Below the pieces are notes generated by a model. It was not told the origin of the DNA. It saw only the letters and a list, made by a program, of their open reading frames with translations, and ran no database searches. From Shewanella algidipiscicola (GTDB lineage: Bacteria; Pseudomonadota; Gammaproteobacteria; Enterobacterales; Shewanellaceae): a stretch of DNA of 64,000 nt. The stretch covers positions 1-64,000 of the forward strand of contig NZ_QPQT01000014.1 in assembly GCF_003605125.1 (NCBI RefSeq). Direction: 5' to 3'. A program made the translations under genes and the position numbers. Shown piece after piece: positions 1 through 10,342 of the stretch. Position 1 is the first letter of the stretch. Each line of letters starts with the position of its first letter.

Positions 1-1
1 C

Positions 2-3000
2 CTAACCGATGGCGTCTATGAAGGGGCCGAAGATTTCACTGTCACCATCGACAGCGTCACCGGCGCCGATGCCACCATTGGTACTGACAATAGCGCCGAC
101 ACCACCATCGTCGATGCGCAAAACCCTCCAAGCATAGGTAATATTACCAATGTAGCCGTATCTGAAGAGGGTCTAACCGATGGCGTACCTGATAATATCG
201 GCGATACGGATACAACTGATGCAGTGATCGCTAATGGTACCATTGAGCTGCAGGATCCAGACAACGACGAGCTGGAAGTGACTCTCAGCGGACCCGCCGA
301 TATTACCTCTGGCGGAGTCGATGTCACTTGGAGTTGGGATGCAGACACTCAAACGCTTACAGGCTCAGCAGGCTCAACTGTCGTGATGAGTATTTCGCTC
401 AAAGCCCCTGATGGTAACAGCAGCGGTGATTGGACTTATGAAGTCACACTGCATGCACCACTGGATCATCCGGTTGCCAACGTTGAAGATGTGCTCAATC
501 TGAATTTCGGTATTGATGTAGCGGATGGTTCTGGAGCGACAGACTCAAGTTCATTCCAAGTTACGGTCGAAGATGATTCGCCCGTTGTCGATTTTGAAGC
601 CATTCAGAATGGGGTTAACACGATTGGCACCTATACAGGAGTCATGAACACGTCAGGTGCTGATAAAGACTATAGTGCCGATCTAAGTAGCAACGTCAAT
701 GGATGGGATGCCAACTCTAATACATACTTTGGCGCTTCAGACATCACCGCTGGGGGTAAGACTGTCTTCTTCTTCGTCGATCCGGCCAAGCCAGATCAAC
801 TGCTTGCCTATACAAGCAATGAAAATCCTGTGGCCGTTTATGATGAAGATAATCCAGAACAAACATTGATCTTTACGCTCAGCACAGATCCAAACAATGA
901 CAGCTATCAACTGGATATACTGCAGAGCATAGATAAGCTCGAAGAGATCGACATAGGTGCATTAGCCGGTGGTAAGGGAGGGATCAGTGGCACCGTTTAT
1001 GTCACATATGACAGCGCTTCTGACGAATACAACGTTTATAACGATATAAACGCTATTCCCTTAGATGCCAACGTTTCCTTTACCTTATTAGGCCAAGACG
1101 CCAATGGTAACCCAGCCGACGTCAATGGTACTAACAATGGTTTCGGGGTTGCTAACCCATGGGTTTCAGAGGGAGAAACTCTGATCATTGAGTACGCTGA
1201 AACAGTTGCCAGTGCAAGCTTCAACTTTAATGTGGGTAATGGCGATCCTGAGATGGTGTACTTCAAGGCTTATGATGCCAGCGGTAATCTGCTAGGTGAA
1301 GGCGAGATAGGCCCTAATGAAGTTATTAGTGATCTCGGTGCCATAGACTATATAGAACTAAGCGCTGTAACAGCTGATGGCGCCAAGTTCCAACTAACGG
1401 GCACGACAGCTCAGGAAATTGTAAGCTCCACAGAATCTTTGGATCTAGGCTTTAACGTTGTTGTCACAGACAGTGATGGCGATCAAACCGATAACAATCT
1501 TGATATCCATCTAGAAGCCCCTGGAGAAAACCCAAGCGCTATTATTTCCCACGCATTGGCTAACTTAGACGAATTTGGCTTGCAGGATGATAACCTAGAT
1601 ACGGATCAACAGTCACTGCGATTCAAAGCTGGCGACAGTGAGCTTTCCAACTTTGGCTTCAACTACCATAATGATGATTTCAGCGGAATTACTGTTGAAG
1701 GTATCAGAGAAAACTTCCCATTAAGCTGGAGACTGGAAGACGGTTATCTGATTGCCTCTATGCCAGGTAATGGGCCCAATAAAGATGTGCTTAAAATTAG
1801 CCTCGATTGGTCAGCCATCGAGGCAGGCAGTGAAGGTAATGTGATTGTTCACGCCGAACTGATGGGCAATCTACCACATAACATAGATGTCGACTCCTTA
1901 AAGATTTCGGGAATTGAGATTGTCGGCACAGATAACAACAATCAGACTGCAGTATCGACTCTGGATGTTAAAGTCGACAAATACACTGCGGCTGTGGATG
2001 ACTTCAAGGAAGTCAGCGAAGGTCAACTGGCTATCGGTAACATTTTTGAAAATGACACAGGTGAATTCAGCAATGGTCAAGACCTAGAATTGACTAGCTT
2101 CACTGTAGCCGGAGATAGCCAGGTTTACAGCGCAGGAGAGAGCGTTACAGTCGAAGGTGGCAGCCTGAGCATAGACTTAGATGGTAACTATACCTTTACA
2201 CCAGACACGAACTGGAACGGTACTGTGCCTGTTATCACCTATGTGACCAATAATGGTGATACTGCGACCCTGACCATCAAGGTCAACAGTGTCAATGATA
2301 TTCCCACGATTATCACGGCAACAAATACTATCGTCTCAGAGGAAGGACTTATCAATGGCTTGCCAGACTCCGTTGGCAGCAGTGATACAACTAACAGTAC
2401 CGTGGCAAATGGCACCATTGAGCTTCTAGATGCAGATGGCGATGCCTTGGCAGTCACCCTGACCCCACCAAACGGTGTTACCTCTGGCGGCCAGGCTATC
2501 ACTTGGCAATGGGATGCAACGACTCATACCCTGACCGGCTCAGTTGGAAGCTCGGCCGTGATGACAGTAACATTAACGCCTCCAGCCACTAATGGCAGCG
2601 GTGATTGGAACTATGAGGTTAATTTACTAGGGCCCATCGATCATCCAGATACCAGCATCGAAGATGTCAATGATATGACTTTCATTATTAATGCTGTAGA
2701 CGGTAATGGTGGCTCTGTTTCAGGTGGTTTTGTGGTCAGCGTTGAAGACGATGCTCCGCACCTGCCCGATACCACACCGGTAACGGTAACAGAGACAGAT
2801 ATTCCTGACACTTTAACAGGTACATTCGATCTCACTTTTTCCGATGATGAGAGTGGTGATAGAAGTGAACTGGACTTTAATGGCTTTACCATCACAGCTA
2901 GGGGCTTTACTTCGTCTACAGACCATACTCTGATCTCAGCCAACATCAATGGTAGCGAGTCGGGGATAGGAGTCTCTAGTGTCGGTGCACCTTATCACAA

Positions 3001-5209
3001 CATCGACAATGAGGTTGATTTCCGCGAATTTGCTGATGGTACCGGCGTATCTGAAGAGATCGTCATCGATCTTGATCCCAACACCTTGGCATTTGGCATG
3101 AAGATAGGATTTGCCAACATCTTTGGTGGTGAACTCGAAAGCGGCGTGGTTGAATTCTGGCGCGATGGCCAACTGATATCCACCCAAACCTTTAGCTCCG
3201 ATGATGATAGTGGCGACTATGCTGCCAACTTCAGCGTACAGGATGGTGGCTTCGACCGAGTCGTAATCAAAGCCACCGACAATGGTACCCCTCTCAATAA
3301 AGAAGATAACAGCGATTTCACTATTGAATCCATCGAATTTACCGGTACAGGAAATGCACCTGCGATAGCCTATGCTTCAGGTGAAATATCAGCCGAATGG
3401 GGGGCCGATGGCCAGGGCAGTCTGGCATTAGTCGGTATGACCGACAGCCCTCTCTTCTCAGCCTCTGGAGAGGCAATTGAAATAACAGTATCGGGCAACA
3501 CTCTACTGGGACAGACAGATTCTGGAGACTTAGTTTTTAAACTGGAATTTACGCCAACCAGTGGTCATTGGGATTTCTACCAGTATCAGGCCATGCAAGG
3601 TACCGATGATGGTGATTTGGACTTTGCCGTTGCCGTAACCGACCGTGATGGTGACTCCTACACGGGAAATATTGCCATTGTACCTGTATTCAATTACGAA
3701 GTTACCGAAGCGGGTCCAGGCGATCAAACGCTTGATCTTAACAACGCCGAAGATATTGTTATTGGTGATTTTGATGGCACAGTCATTAATCCAGGACAGG
3801 ACTATAATATCGCCTTTATGGTTGATAGTTCCGGTAGTATTAGCCGTAGAACACTAAACACAATGAAAACCCAGCTTGAACAGGTATTCGAAACCCTCAA
3901 AGAGAGTGCCGATGGACAGCAAAGTGGTACCGTCAAAATATTCTTAGTGGATTTTGACACTAGAGTAGGCAGTAGTATCAGTGTCGATCTGAATAACTCT
4001 CAAGCACTGGAAAAATTACAAGACATATTAGACAACATGAAAAGTGGTGGCGGAACTAACTATGAAGATGTCTTTACCACAACAGCCAACTGGTTTGCCA
4101 ATGGCGATGCTCAGGATAATAGTGATGCCACCAATTTAGCTTTCTTTATTACTGACGGAAAGCCCACCTATTACATTAAAGATGATGGTTCTTTGGGAGG
4201 AAATGGTCAAAATACCACAGCGACAACCATTGCAAACTCCAAAGCAGGTTTTGCACTCCTTACAGATCAAGGCATCATAGTCGAAGCCATAGGTATGGGC
4301 TCTAATATCGATGAAGACGACTTGGAGTCTTATGATACGGACGGCGATGTACAAACCAATATCGATGCCGACGAACTTGCCGACGCCATTCTCGGCGATC
4401 AAGTCTCCAACCAGCCAGGATCAGATACGATTGACGGCGGCGCAGGTAACGACATCATCTTCGGTGATGTTGTTAGATTTGACAATATTCAAGGTCAAGG
4501 TTTTAACGCTATCAAGACTTATGTGGCAGGTAAGCTTGGGCAAACAGAGGTAACCAATGCGGAGATCCACAACTATATCCGCGACAACGCCACAGAGTTT
4601 GATAGCTCAAGCAGTAATGATCGAGCCGATGCCATTAATGGGGGTGAAGGTAACGACACCCTCTTCGGCCAAGGTGGTGACGATGAGCTTAATGGCGGTA
4701 GCGGCAATGATTTATTGTTCGGCGGTACGGGCAATGATGAACTGATTGGTGGTGCAGGTGAGGATGTTCTCATTGGCGGACTAGGTGATGACACCTTAAC
4801 TGGCGGCGTTGACGCTGATACTTTCGTCTGGCAACAAGGCGATACAGGTACCGACCATATTACTGACTTTAACGTCTCTCAAGACAAGCTCGATCTAAGC
4901 GACCTGCTTCAAGGTGAAACTATAAATAACTTAGAAAATTATCTGCACTTCACTGTAGAAAATGGCAACACAACTATCGAAATTGATGCCAACGATGACG
5001 GTAATATAGATCAGATGATTGTACTTGATGGTATCGATTTATTTGCTGAGCTTGGTGTTAACAGTGATGCCGAAGTGATTAATTCACTCTTAGGGACTAA
5101 TGGCGATGGAGCGCTAATCATAGACGATGCAAGTTCTGCTTATTCTAGTAGCAGTACTGAACCGTTAACCCTCTTCACCCCACAAGAGCTTGATACCAAA
5201 ATTATGTAG
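2..5209 (+). CDS. bpfA: Giant RTX biofilm adhesin, C-terminal part (BpfA/LapA type), 5' truncated by window
   Basis: The frame is open from base 2, so the gene begins upstream of the window and at least 1,735 residues are visible. It starts in a Calx-beta-like segment. Two related Ig-like repeats lie near 140-590 and 2296-2757, each ending in a V-E-D-D-(S/A)-P junction. A segment near 1520-1990 resembles the T1SS-143 repeat family. A von Willebrand A domain follows (about 3800-4400) with MIDAS residues DSSGS, then GGxGxD calcium-binding RTX repeats (about 4432-4806), then a VCA0849-type type I secretion signal (DTFVW, DFN, DKLDLSDLL). The adhesin is secreted by the three genes downstream and would stay at the cell surface until a LapG-type protease cuts near its N-terminus, which is not in view. 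The family call is firm; the gene name rests on the complete bpf gene order that follows. Confidence 0.93.
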   Translation, partial: LTDGVYEGAEDFTVTIDSVTGADATIGTDNSADTTIVDAQNPPSIGNITNVAVSEEGLTDGVPDNIGDTDTTDAVIANGTIELQDPDNDELEVTLSGPADITSGGVDVTWSWDADTQTLTGSAGSTVVMSISLKAPDGNSSGDWTYEVTLHAPLDHPVANVEDVLNLNFGIDVADGSGATDSSSFQVTVEDDSPVVDFEAIQNGVNTIGTYTGVMNTSGADKDYSADLSSNVNGWDANSNTYFGASDITAGGKTVFFFVDPAKPDQLLAYTSNENPVAVYDEDNPEQTLIFTLSTDPNNDSYQLDILQSIDKLEEIDIGALAGGKGGISGTVYVTYDSASDEYNVYNDINAIPLDANVSFTLLGQDANGNPADVNGTNNGFGVANPWVSEGETLIIEYAETVASASFNFNVGNGDPEMVYFKAYDASGNLLGEGEIGPNEVISDLGAIDYIELSAVTADGAKFQLTGTTAQEIVSSTESLDLGFNVVVTDSDGDQTDNNLDIHLEAPGENPSAIISHALANLDEFGLQDDNLDTDQQSLRFKAGDSELSNFGFNYHNDDFSGITVEGIRENFPLSWRLEDGYLIASMPGNGPNKDVLKISLDWSAIEAGSEGNVIVHAELMGNLPHNIDVDSLKISGIEIVGTDNNNQTAVSTLDVKVDKYTAAVDDFKEVSEGQLAIGNIFENDTGEFSNGQDLELTSFTVAGDSQVYSAGESVTVEGGSLSIDLDGNYTFTPDTNWNGTVPVITYVTNNGDTATLTIKVNSVNDIPTIITATNTIVSEEGLINGLPDSVGSSDTTNSTVANGTIELLDADGDALAVTLTPPNGVTSGGQAITWQWDATTHTLTGSVGSSAVMTVTLTPPATNGSGDWNYEVNLLGPIDHPDTSIEDVNDMTFIINAVDGNGGSVSGGFVVSVEDDAPHLPDTTPVTVTETDIPDTLTGTFDLTFSDDESGDRSELDFNGFTITARGFTSSTDHTLISANINGSESGIGVSSVGAPYHNIDNEVDFREFADGTGVSEEIVIDLDPNTLAFGMKIGFANIFGGELESGVVEFWRDGQLISTQTFSSDDDSGDYAANFSVQDGGFDRVVIKATDNGTPLNKEDNSDFTIESIEFTGTGNAPAIAYASGEISAEWGADGQGSLALVGMTDSPLFSASGEAIEITVSGNTLLGQTDSGDLVFKLEFTPTSGHWDFYQYQAMQGTDDGDLDFAVAVTDRDGDSYTGNIAIVPVFNYEVTEAGPGDQTLDLNNAEDIVIGDFDGTVINPGQDYNIAFMVDSSGSISRRTLNTMKTQLEQVFETLKESADGQQSGTVKIFLVDFDTRVGSSISVDLNNSQALEKLQDILDNMKSGGGTNYEDVFTTTANWFANGDAQDNSDATNLAFFITDGKPTYYIKDDGSLGGNGQNTTATTIANSKAGFALLTDQGIIVEAIGMGSNIDEDDLESYDTDGDVQTNIDADELADAILGDQVSNQPGSDTIDGGAGNDIIFGDVVRFDNIQGQGFNAIKTYVAGKLGQTEVTNAEIHNYIRDNATEFDSSSSNDRADAINGGEGNDTLFGQGGDDELNGGSGNDLLFGGTGNDELIGGAGEDVLIGGLGDDTLTGGVDADTFVWQQGDTGTDHITDFNVSQDKLDLSDLLQGETINNLENYLHFTVENGNTTIEIDANDDGNIDQMIVLDGIDLFAELGVNSDAEVINSLLGTNGDGALIIDDASSAYSSSSTEPLTLFTPQELDTKIM

Positions 5210-5223
5210 TGGATACATAAGAT

Positions 5224-5262
5224 TTGATAGCGCTAATTAGCAACGCTAATTGGCGCTATCAA
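5224..5262 (+). terminator. Long hairpin between adhesin and transporter genes (partial terminator or processing site)
   Basis: Two 18-base arms (5224-5241 and 5245-5262) pair fully with one G-U wobble and a three-base loop. Only a short T-rich stretch follows, so this may be a leaky terminator or an mRNA-stabilising hairpin. It would set different levels for the adhesin and its exporter. Confidence 0.6.
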
Positions 5263-5342
5263 TCATTTTGTTATGTGCGGTTTATACTTCTATAATAAAA
5301 TCACAACAATGTTTAATAAAATCTTAAGGATATGTTTTTAAG

Positions 5343-7523
5343 GTGCACTCTACAGCGTCTCCAAAAACTGAGCAATGGACGATTTCAGCCTCGCAACGAG
5401 TGACTGTAGACCCTTTGTTAGACAGTTTAGTATTATTAACCGAGTATTTCGGTAGTCCCTGCTCTAGCGAATCTCTGGCCGCAGGTCTACCGCTGTCTGG
5501 CAGTGTTTTAACTCCTGAACTTGTACCTCAAGCGGCAGGCAGAGCCGGGCTCACAGCCAAACTAACCCGCAAAGGTTTAGATCAAATTTCGCCTATTTTC
5601 CTCCCCTGTATCCTGCTGCTTAAAGACCAAAAGGCCTGCTTACTTCGTGAAATAGATTTAGAAAACGATCGCGCCGTCATTCAGCTGCCCGAAACCGGTG
5701 GTGAAGAGCAGCTGACCATAGAAGCGCTCGAAGCTATGTATGTGGGCTATCTCTTTTTAGTCAAGCAACAATATCGTGGTGACATGGGCTTTGATATGCA
5801 CCTACACGATAATAAAACCCACTGGCTATGGCAGACCCTAAAAGATTCAGCGCCTATCTACCGTGATGCATTAATCGCCTCGGTATTAGTTAACTTATTT
5901 GCACTGGTATCGCCGCTATTTATCATGAATGTCTACGATAAAGTGGTACCAAACCTTGCCTTTGAATCTCTGTGGGTATTGGCGATTGGGGCGGGTATTG
6001 CGTATATCTTCGATTTTATTATGCGACAGCTACGCGCCTACCTAATTGATGTTGCTGGTAAAAAAGTCGATATTATCGTGTCATCACAGCTCTTTGCCAA
6101 AGCCATTGGTATCCCATTAGAAAAACGTTCTCCCAGTGTAGGGGGAATGGCTAGGCAATTGGGTGAATTTGACAGTATTCGCGAGATATTAACATCGGCC
6201 ACTATCACCACCTTAGTGGATCTTCCGTTTGCCATATTTTTCGTCATCGTCATCTATATCGTGGCTGGCGACTTGGCAATTATCCCCTTAATTGGGGGCG
6301 CCATTATTATCGTCTATACCTTATTTATGCAGCCTCGGCTTAAGGTCGCTATCGAGGAGAGTAATAAATTTGCTAGCTTAAAGCATGGCCATCTTATTGA
6401 ATCGCTTGCCTCTTTAGAGTCAATCAAATCTAGTGGTGCTGAGGGGCTAGTGCAAAAAAGCTGGCAACAGATGATAGGCCACACCGCTAACTGGCAATTA
6501 AAGGCAAAAAAAATATCAACATCAGTCACCAATATTGCCAATTTCATAGTGCAACTGTCAGTCGTTTGCGTGGTTATTTTAGGGGTTTATCGAGTCGCAG
6601 ATAACGCAATATCTATGGGTGGCATTATTGCCGCGGTGATTTTATCGAGCCGTGCCATCTCGCCAATGGCCCAGTTAGCCGGCTTAATGACCCGTGGTAA
6701 TCATACCGCCAGCGCCCTGCGTCAGCTCGATCAGATAATGACGCAAGAAGATGAGTTTCAACATAAGGGGCACTTGGTCAGCAAACAGCGCCTACAAGGG
6801 CAAATTAACGCCGACCATGTCAGTTTTAACTACCCGGGCTCTGAACGACCAATACTGCACCCAATGACTTTATCTATATCACCGGGTGAGCGCGTTGCGA
6901 TTATCGGCCGTAACGGCTCAGGTAAAAGTACCTTGGCTAAACTCCTTGTGGGCTTATATCAGCCCACTAAAGGTAGCCTGCGCTACGATGGTCTCGATGC
7001 TGCCCAAATACATCCTACCGATTTACGACGTAACTTTGGCTATTTACCACAGGACATTACGCTATTTCATGGCACCATTCGTGACAACATTCTATTTGGA
7101 ACGCGCCAAGTGACCGAGCATCAATTGATTCGTGCAGTACAACTCTCGGGCGTCAACCAATTTACCGATATAGAGACCGAAGGCTTAGATCAACAAGTAG
7201 GTGAAGGTGGGCAATCTTTATCACGCGGTCAGCGCCAAACCATTGCCCTTGCCAGAGCAACCCTTAACGATCCACCCGTTTTACTCATGGATGAGCCTAC
7301 TGCAAGCTTGGATGCCCGCGCCGAAAAGCAATTTATTCGCGCCATGAAAAACGTCACTAAAGAGAGAACTTTACTGCTGATCACTCATAAAATGCATCTG
7401 CTTAGCTTAGTCGATCGCATCATAGTATTAGATCGTGGCCATATCGTGGCCGACGGTCCGAAAGACACCGTACTCAATCAGCTCACCAAAGGGCTATTAT
7501 CAGGAGGTCCAAAGAGTGAGTAA
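5343..7523 (+). CDS. rtxB: Type I secretion ABC transporter (LapB/RtxB type)
   Basis: This 726-residue inner-membrane exporter would hydrolyse ATP to push the adhesin through the type I channel. Residues 1 to about 135 form a C39-peptidase-like domain with no clear catalytic Cys-His pair, as in exporters of uncleaved RTX proteins. A membrane domain covers about 170-440. The ATPase domain has Walker A GRNGSGKST near 520, signature LSRGQ near 625 and Walker B LLMDEP near 647. The start is GTG, with AAGGA 12 bases upstream, which is rather far. The 3' end overlaps the fusion protein gene by 8 bases, which indicates a co-translated operon. Confidence 0.93.
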   Translation: MHSTASPKTEQWTISASQRVTVDPLLDSLVLLTEYFGSPCSSESLAAGLPLSGSVLTPELVPQAAGRAGLTAKLTRKGLDQISPIFLPCILLLKDQKACLLREIDLENDRAVIQLPETGGEEQLTIEALEAMYVGYLFLVKQQYRGDMGFDMHLHDNKTHWLWQTLKDSAPIYRDALIASVLVNLFALVSPLFIMNVYDKVVPNLAFESLWVLAIGAGIAYIFDFIMRQLRAYLIDVAGKKVDIIVSSQLFAKAIGIPLEKRSPSVGGMARQLGEFDSIREILTSATITTLVDLPFAIFFVIVIYIVAGDLAIIPLIGGAIIIVYTLFMQPRLKVAIEESNKFASLKHGHLIESLASLESIKSSGAEGLVQKSWQQMIGHTANWQLKAKKISTSVTNIANFIVQLSVVCVVILGVYRVADNAISMGGIIAAVILSSRAISPMAQLAGLMTRGNHTASALRQLDQIMTQEDEFQHKGHLVSKQRLQGQINADHVSFNYPGSERPILHPMTLSISPGERVAIIGRNGSGKSTLAKLLVGLYQPTKGSLRYDGLDAAQIHPTDLRRNFGYLPQDITLFHGTIRDNILFGTRQVTEHQLIRAVQLSGVNQFTDIETEGLDQQVGEGGQSLSRGQRQTIALARATLNDPPVLLMDEPTASLDARAEKQFIRAMKNVTKERTLLLITHKMHLLSLVDRIIVLDRGHIVADGPKDTVLNQLTKGLLSGGPKSE

Positions 7524-8898
7524 ACACTTAACGACCCATGATTTAGAGATGGTAGATGACGTTTATGGCGCCATGATGACCGATGCACCAACTAGCCATA
7601 GGCTGATTATTTGGGCTTTGTCGGCATTAGTTGTGTGTTTTTTATTGTGGGCCTATTTTGCCGAATTAGATCGCGTCACTACTGGCATGGGTAAAGTCAT
7701 TCCCTCGTCGCAAATTCAGGTGATCCAAAGTTTGGATGGCGGCATTATGCAAGAGCTATACGTTCAAGAAGGGATGATCGTCACTAAGGGGCAGCCTTTA
7801 GTACGTATCGATGATACCCGCTTTAAATCTGACTTTGCCCAGCAAGAACAAGAGGTTTATAGCCTGCAGGCTAATGTATTGCGCCTGCGCACCGAACTTA
7901 ACAGTATCACCATTTCCGATGTCGCATCGGATTGGCGCGAGCAGGTCAAAATTGTTAAACAGCCACTACTGTTTTCGCAAACACTCATAGATAACGAACC
8001 CGACTTGGTTCGACGTCAACAAGAAGAGTATGAGGGACGCCTTGATAATCTCAGCAACCAACTTGAAATTTTAGCGCGCCAGATCCAGCAAAAACAACAA
8101 GAAACCCAAGAGCTGGCATCAAAAATATCAACGTTAACCACCAGTTTTCAGTTGGTAACACGAGAATTAGAGCTAACACGTCCACTGGCTAAAAAAGGCA
8201 TAGTGCCAGAAGTTGAGCTACTCAAACTCGAACGTATCGTCAACGATATTCGCGGTGAACTGGCTTCGGTTAGATTGTTACGCCCAAAGGTTAAGGCATC
8301 ACAAGATGAAGCAATTTTAAAGCGCCGAGAAGCATTATTTGTATTTGCCGCTGATACACGAACTCAGCTCAATGAGATGCAAACTCGCCTGTCTCGTATT
8401 AATGAGGCGCAAGTGGGCGCGCAAGACAAAGTCAGCAAAGCCGAAATAGTCTCGCCAGTCAACGGCACCATTAAAACTGTTCATATCAATACCTTAGGTG
8501 GAGTTGTTCAGCCTGGCATTGATATTATCGAAATTGTACCGTCAGAAGATCAGCTACTGATTGAAACCAAAATTTTGCCAAAAGATATCGCGTTTTTACA
8601 TCCTGGCTTACCCGCCGTTGTTAAAGTGACCGCTTATGACTTTACCCGTTATGGTGGTTTAAATGGCGTTGTGGAGCACATCAGTGCCGATACAACACAG
8701 GACGAAGAGGGGAACAGTTTCTATCTTGTAAGGGTTAGAACTGAATTATCAAGTTTGACGAAAGACGATGGAACCTTAATGCCCATAATTCCGGGGATGT
8801 TGACCTCGGTAGATGTAATAATTGGGCAAAGGTCCGTGCTGGAGTACATACTTAATCCAATTTTAAGAGCAAGAGATACTGCTCTACGTGAACGTTAA
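7516..8898 (+). CDS. rtxC: HlyD-family membrane fusion protein of the adhesin exporter (LapC/RtxC type)
   Basis: This 460-residue periplasmic adaptor links the ABC transporter to the outer-membrane channel. It has a short cytoplasmic N-terminus, one membrane segment at about 30-48, a lipoyl-like half (QVIQSLDGGIMQELYVQEG), a long coiled coil rich in Gln/Glu/Leu (about 105-305) and a C-terminal beta-barrel region containing the HlyD-type P-N-G-T-I stretch. I chose the GTG at 7516 over a longer in-frame start at 7435 because AGGAGG lies 8 bases before it (7502-7507) and the longer version would add 27 residues read through the end of the transporter gene. Confidence 0.92.
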   Translation: MSKHLTTHDLEMVDDVYGAMMTDAPTSHRLIIWALSALVVCFLLWAYFAELDRVTTGMGKVIPSSQIQVIQSLDGGIMQELYVQEGMIVTKGQPLVRIDDTRFKSDFAQQEQEVYSLQANVLRLRTELNSITISDVASDWREQVKIVKQPLLFSQTLIDNEPDLVRRQQEEYEGRLDNLSNQLEILARQIQQKQQETQELASKISTLTTSFQLVTRELELTRPLAKKGIVPEVELLKLERIVNDIRGELASVRLLRPKVKASQDEAILKRREALFVFAADTRTQLNEMQTRLSRINEAQVGAQDKVSKAEIVSPVNGTIKTVHINTLGGVVQPGIDIIEIVPSEDQLLIETKILPKDIAFLHPGLPAVVKVTAYDFTRYGGLNGVVEHISADTTQDEEGNSFYLVRVRTELSSLTKDDGTLMPIIPGMLTSVDVIIGQRSVLEYILNPILRARDTALRER

Positions 8899-8929
8899 GT
8901 TCACAAAAATTAACCAGGGGGGTTACAAC

Positions 8930-10342
8930 ATGAGTAAGCAAACTGTACGTCAGCTAAAACGCAGCGCCATGGCGCTAGCTATTAGCGCGATGTTACTACC
9001 AGGAGTCGGTTCTAGCCAAACACTAGAACAAGCAGTCGCTCACACACTGGATACCAATCCTGATATTCGTATCGCGTTTAACCGTTTTAAAGCACGTGAA
9101 GAGCAAGTGAGCCAAGCATATGCAGGCTACATGCCTACGGTCGATATTAGCGGTGGTTATGGCTGGGAGCAAACCAACAGCCCATCAACCCGCAGGAAGG
9201 CCGGCCAAGGCGATGTTGATAGCGATGGCGTTATCGAGCTCACTCGTGGTGAAGCCGGCTTTAGCATCAAACAGATGTTATTCGATGGTTTCTATACCTC
9301 TAGCGAAGTCGATCGTTATAGCTTTGAAGCCAGCGCCGATCAATGGGCACTGTTTGCCGCAGCCGAAGATATTGCACTCGATGTTGCCAATGTCTACATC
9401 AACTATATCCGCGCCGAACAGGTATTAACCTTGGCAGAAAAAAACCTGCAAAGTCATAAAGACATTTACGACCAAATTAAGCAGCGTACCGATTCTGGCT
9501 TAGGCTCTATTGCCGATTTATCACAGATAACGGGTCGTCTTGCACGCGCCAATGCCAATGTGATTTCGGCGAAAAACAATTTTTATGATGCCAAAGCGCA
9601 GTTCATCAGAATTGTCGAAAAAGAACCTGAAAACCTCATTGTCCCTGTACCCGATGATGACATGCTACCAGCGGACTTAAACAGCAGTATTCAAATTGCT
9701 CAAGACAATCATCCGGTACTAAAATCGGCGGCTAGCGATATCTCGGCAGCCGAATATGAACGCTCATCGGCACAATCTAATTATTATCCCAAGCTGACTT
9801 TAGAACTGGGTGGTAATTGGAATAACGATATCGACGGTGAAGATGGTTATTCACCGATTGCCTCGCAAAATGTGGGCGGGCATAGCAATGACTTAGTGGC
9901 CATGGTTCGAGTCAAATATAACTTGTTTGCGGGTGGTAAAGATGTGGCTCGTGAAAAAGAGGCCGCCTACAAACTGGGCGAAGCGAAAGAGATTCGCCAA
10001 CGCGCTTATCGTCAAGTCGTCGAAGGGGTTAACTTAGCCTGGAATGCCTATGAACTGCTCGAGCCTCAAAAGATGTATATCCGTGACCATGTTATTGCTG
10101 CCAAAGATACTCAGGTAGCTTATAGCCAGCAGTTTAATCTAGGTCAGCGTACTCTGCTCGATTTACTCGATACAGAAAACGAACTATTTGAAGCACGTAA
10201 GGATTATTTAGAAGCCGAGTACGATGAGATCATTTCTGAATACCGCATTCTCAATGCCACAGGAAAATTATTAGAATCACTTCGTGTTACTCGTCCCGAT
10301 GTATGGAAGGGTGAACGTGAATATGAAGGGGGAGTTAAATAA
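8930..10342 (+). CDS. aggA: TolC-family outer-membrane channel of the adhesin exporter (AggA/LapE type)
   Basis: This 470-residue protein completes the type I secretion channel in the outer membrane. It has a signal peptide (basic start, hydrophobic stretch, cleavage near GVGSSQ) and the internal duplication typical of TolC proteins, seen as two Leu/Ala/Gln-rich helical halves with N-P-D-I-R near the start of the first and L-L-D-L-L-D-T-E-N near the end of the second. The start at 8930 is preceded by a run of G residues (AGGGGGG, 8916-8922). The in-frame start at 8888 would lie inside the previous gene and spoil the signal peptide. The stop overlaps the next start by one base (TAATG). Confidence 0.92.
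   Translation: MSKQTVRQLKRSAMALAISAMLLPGVGSSQTLEQAVAHTLDTNPDIRIAFNRFKAREEQVSQAYAGYMPTVDISGGYGWEQTNSPSTRRKAGQGDVDSDGVIELTRGEAGFSIKQMLFDGFYTSSEVDRYSFEASADQWALFAAAEDIALDVANVYINYIRAEQVLTLAEKNLQSHKDIYDQIKQRTDSGLGSIADLSQITGRLARANANVISAKNNFYDAKAQFIRIVEKEPENLIVPVPDDDMLPADLNSSIQIAQDNHPVLKSAASDISAAEYERSSAQSNYYPKLTLELGGNWNNDIDGEDGYSPIASQNVGGHSNDLVAMVRVKYNLFAGGKDVAREKEAAYKLGEAKEIRQRAYRQVVEGVNLAWNAYELLEPQKMYIRDHVIAAKDTQVAYSQQFNLGQRTLLDLLDTENELFEARKDYLEAEYDEIISEYRILNATGKLLESLRVTRPDVWKGEREYEGGVK

Noticed and set aside
7435..7515. Longer start for the HlyD-family protein
   Set aside because: It reads out of frame through the transporter gene end, whereas GTG 7516 has an ideal AGGAGG.
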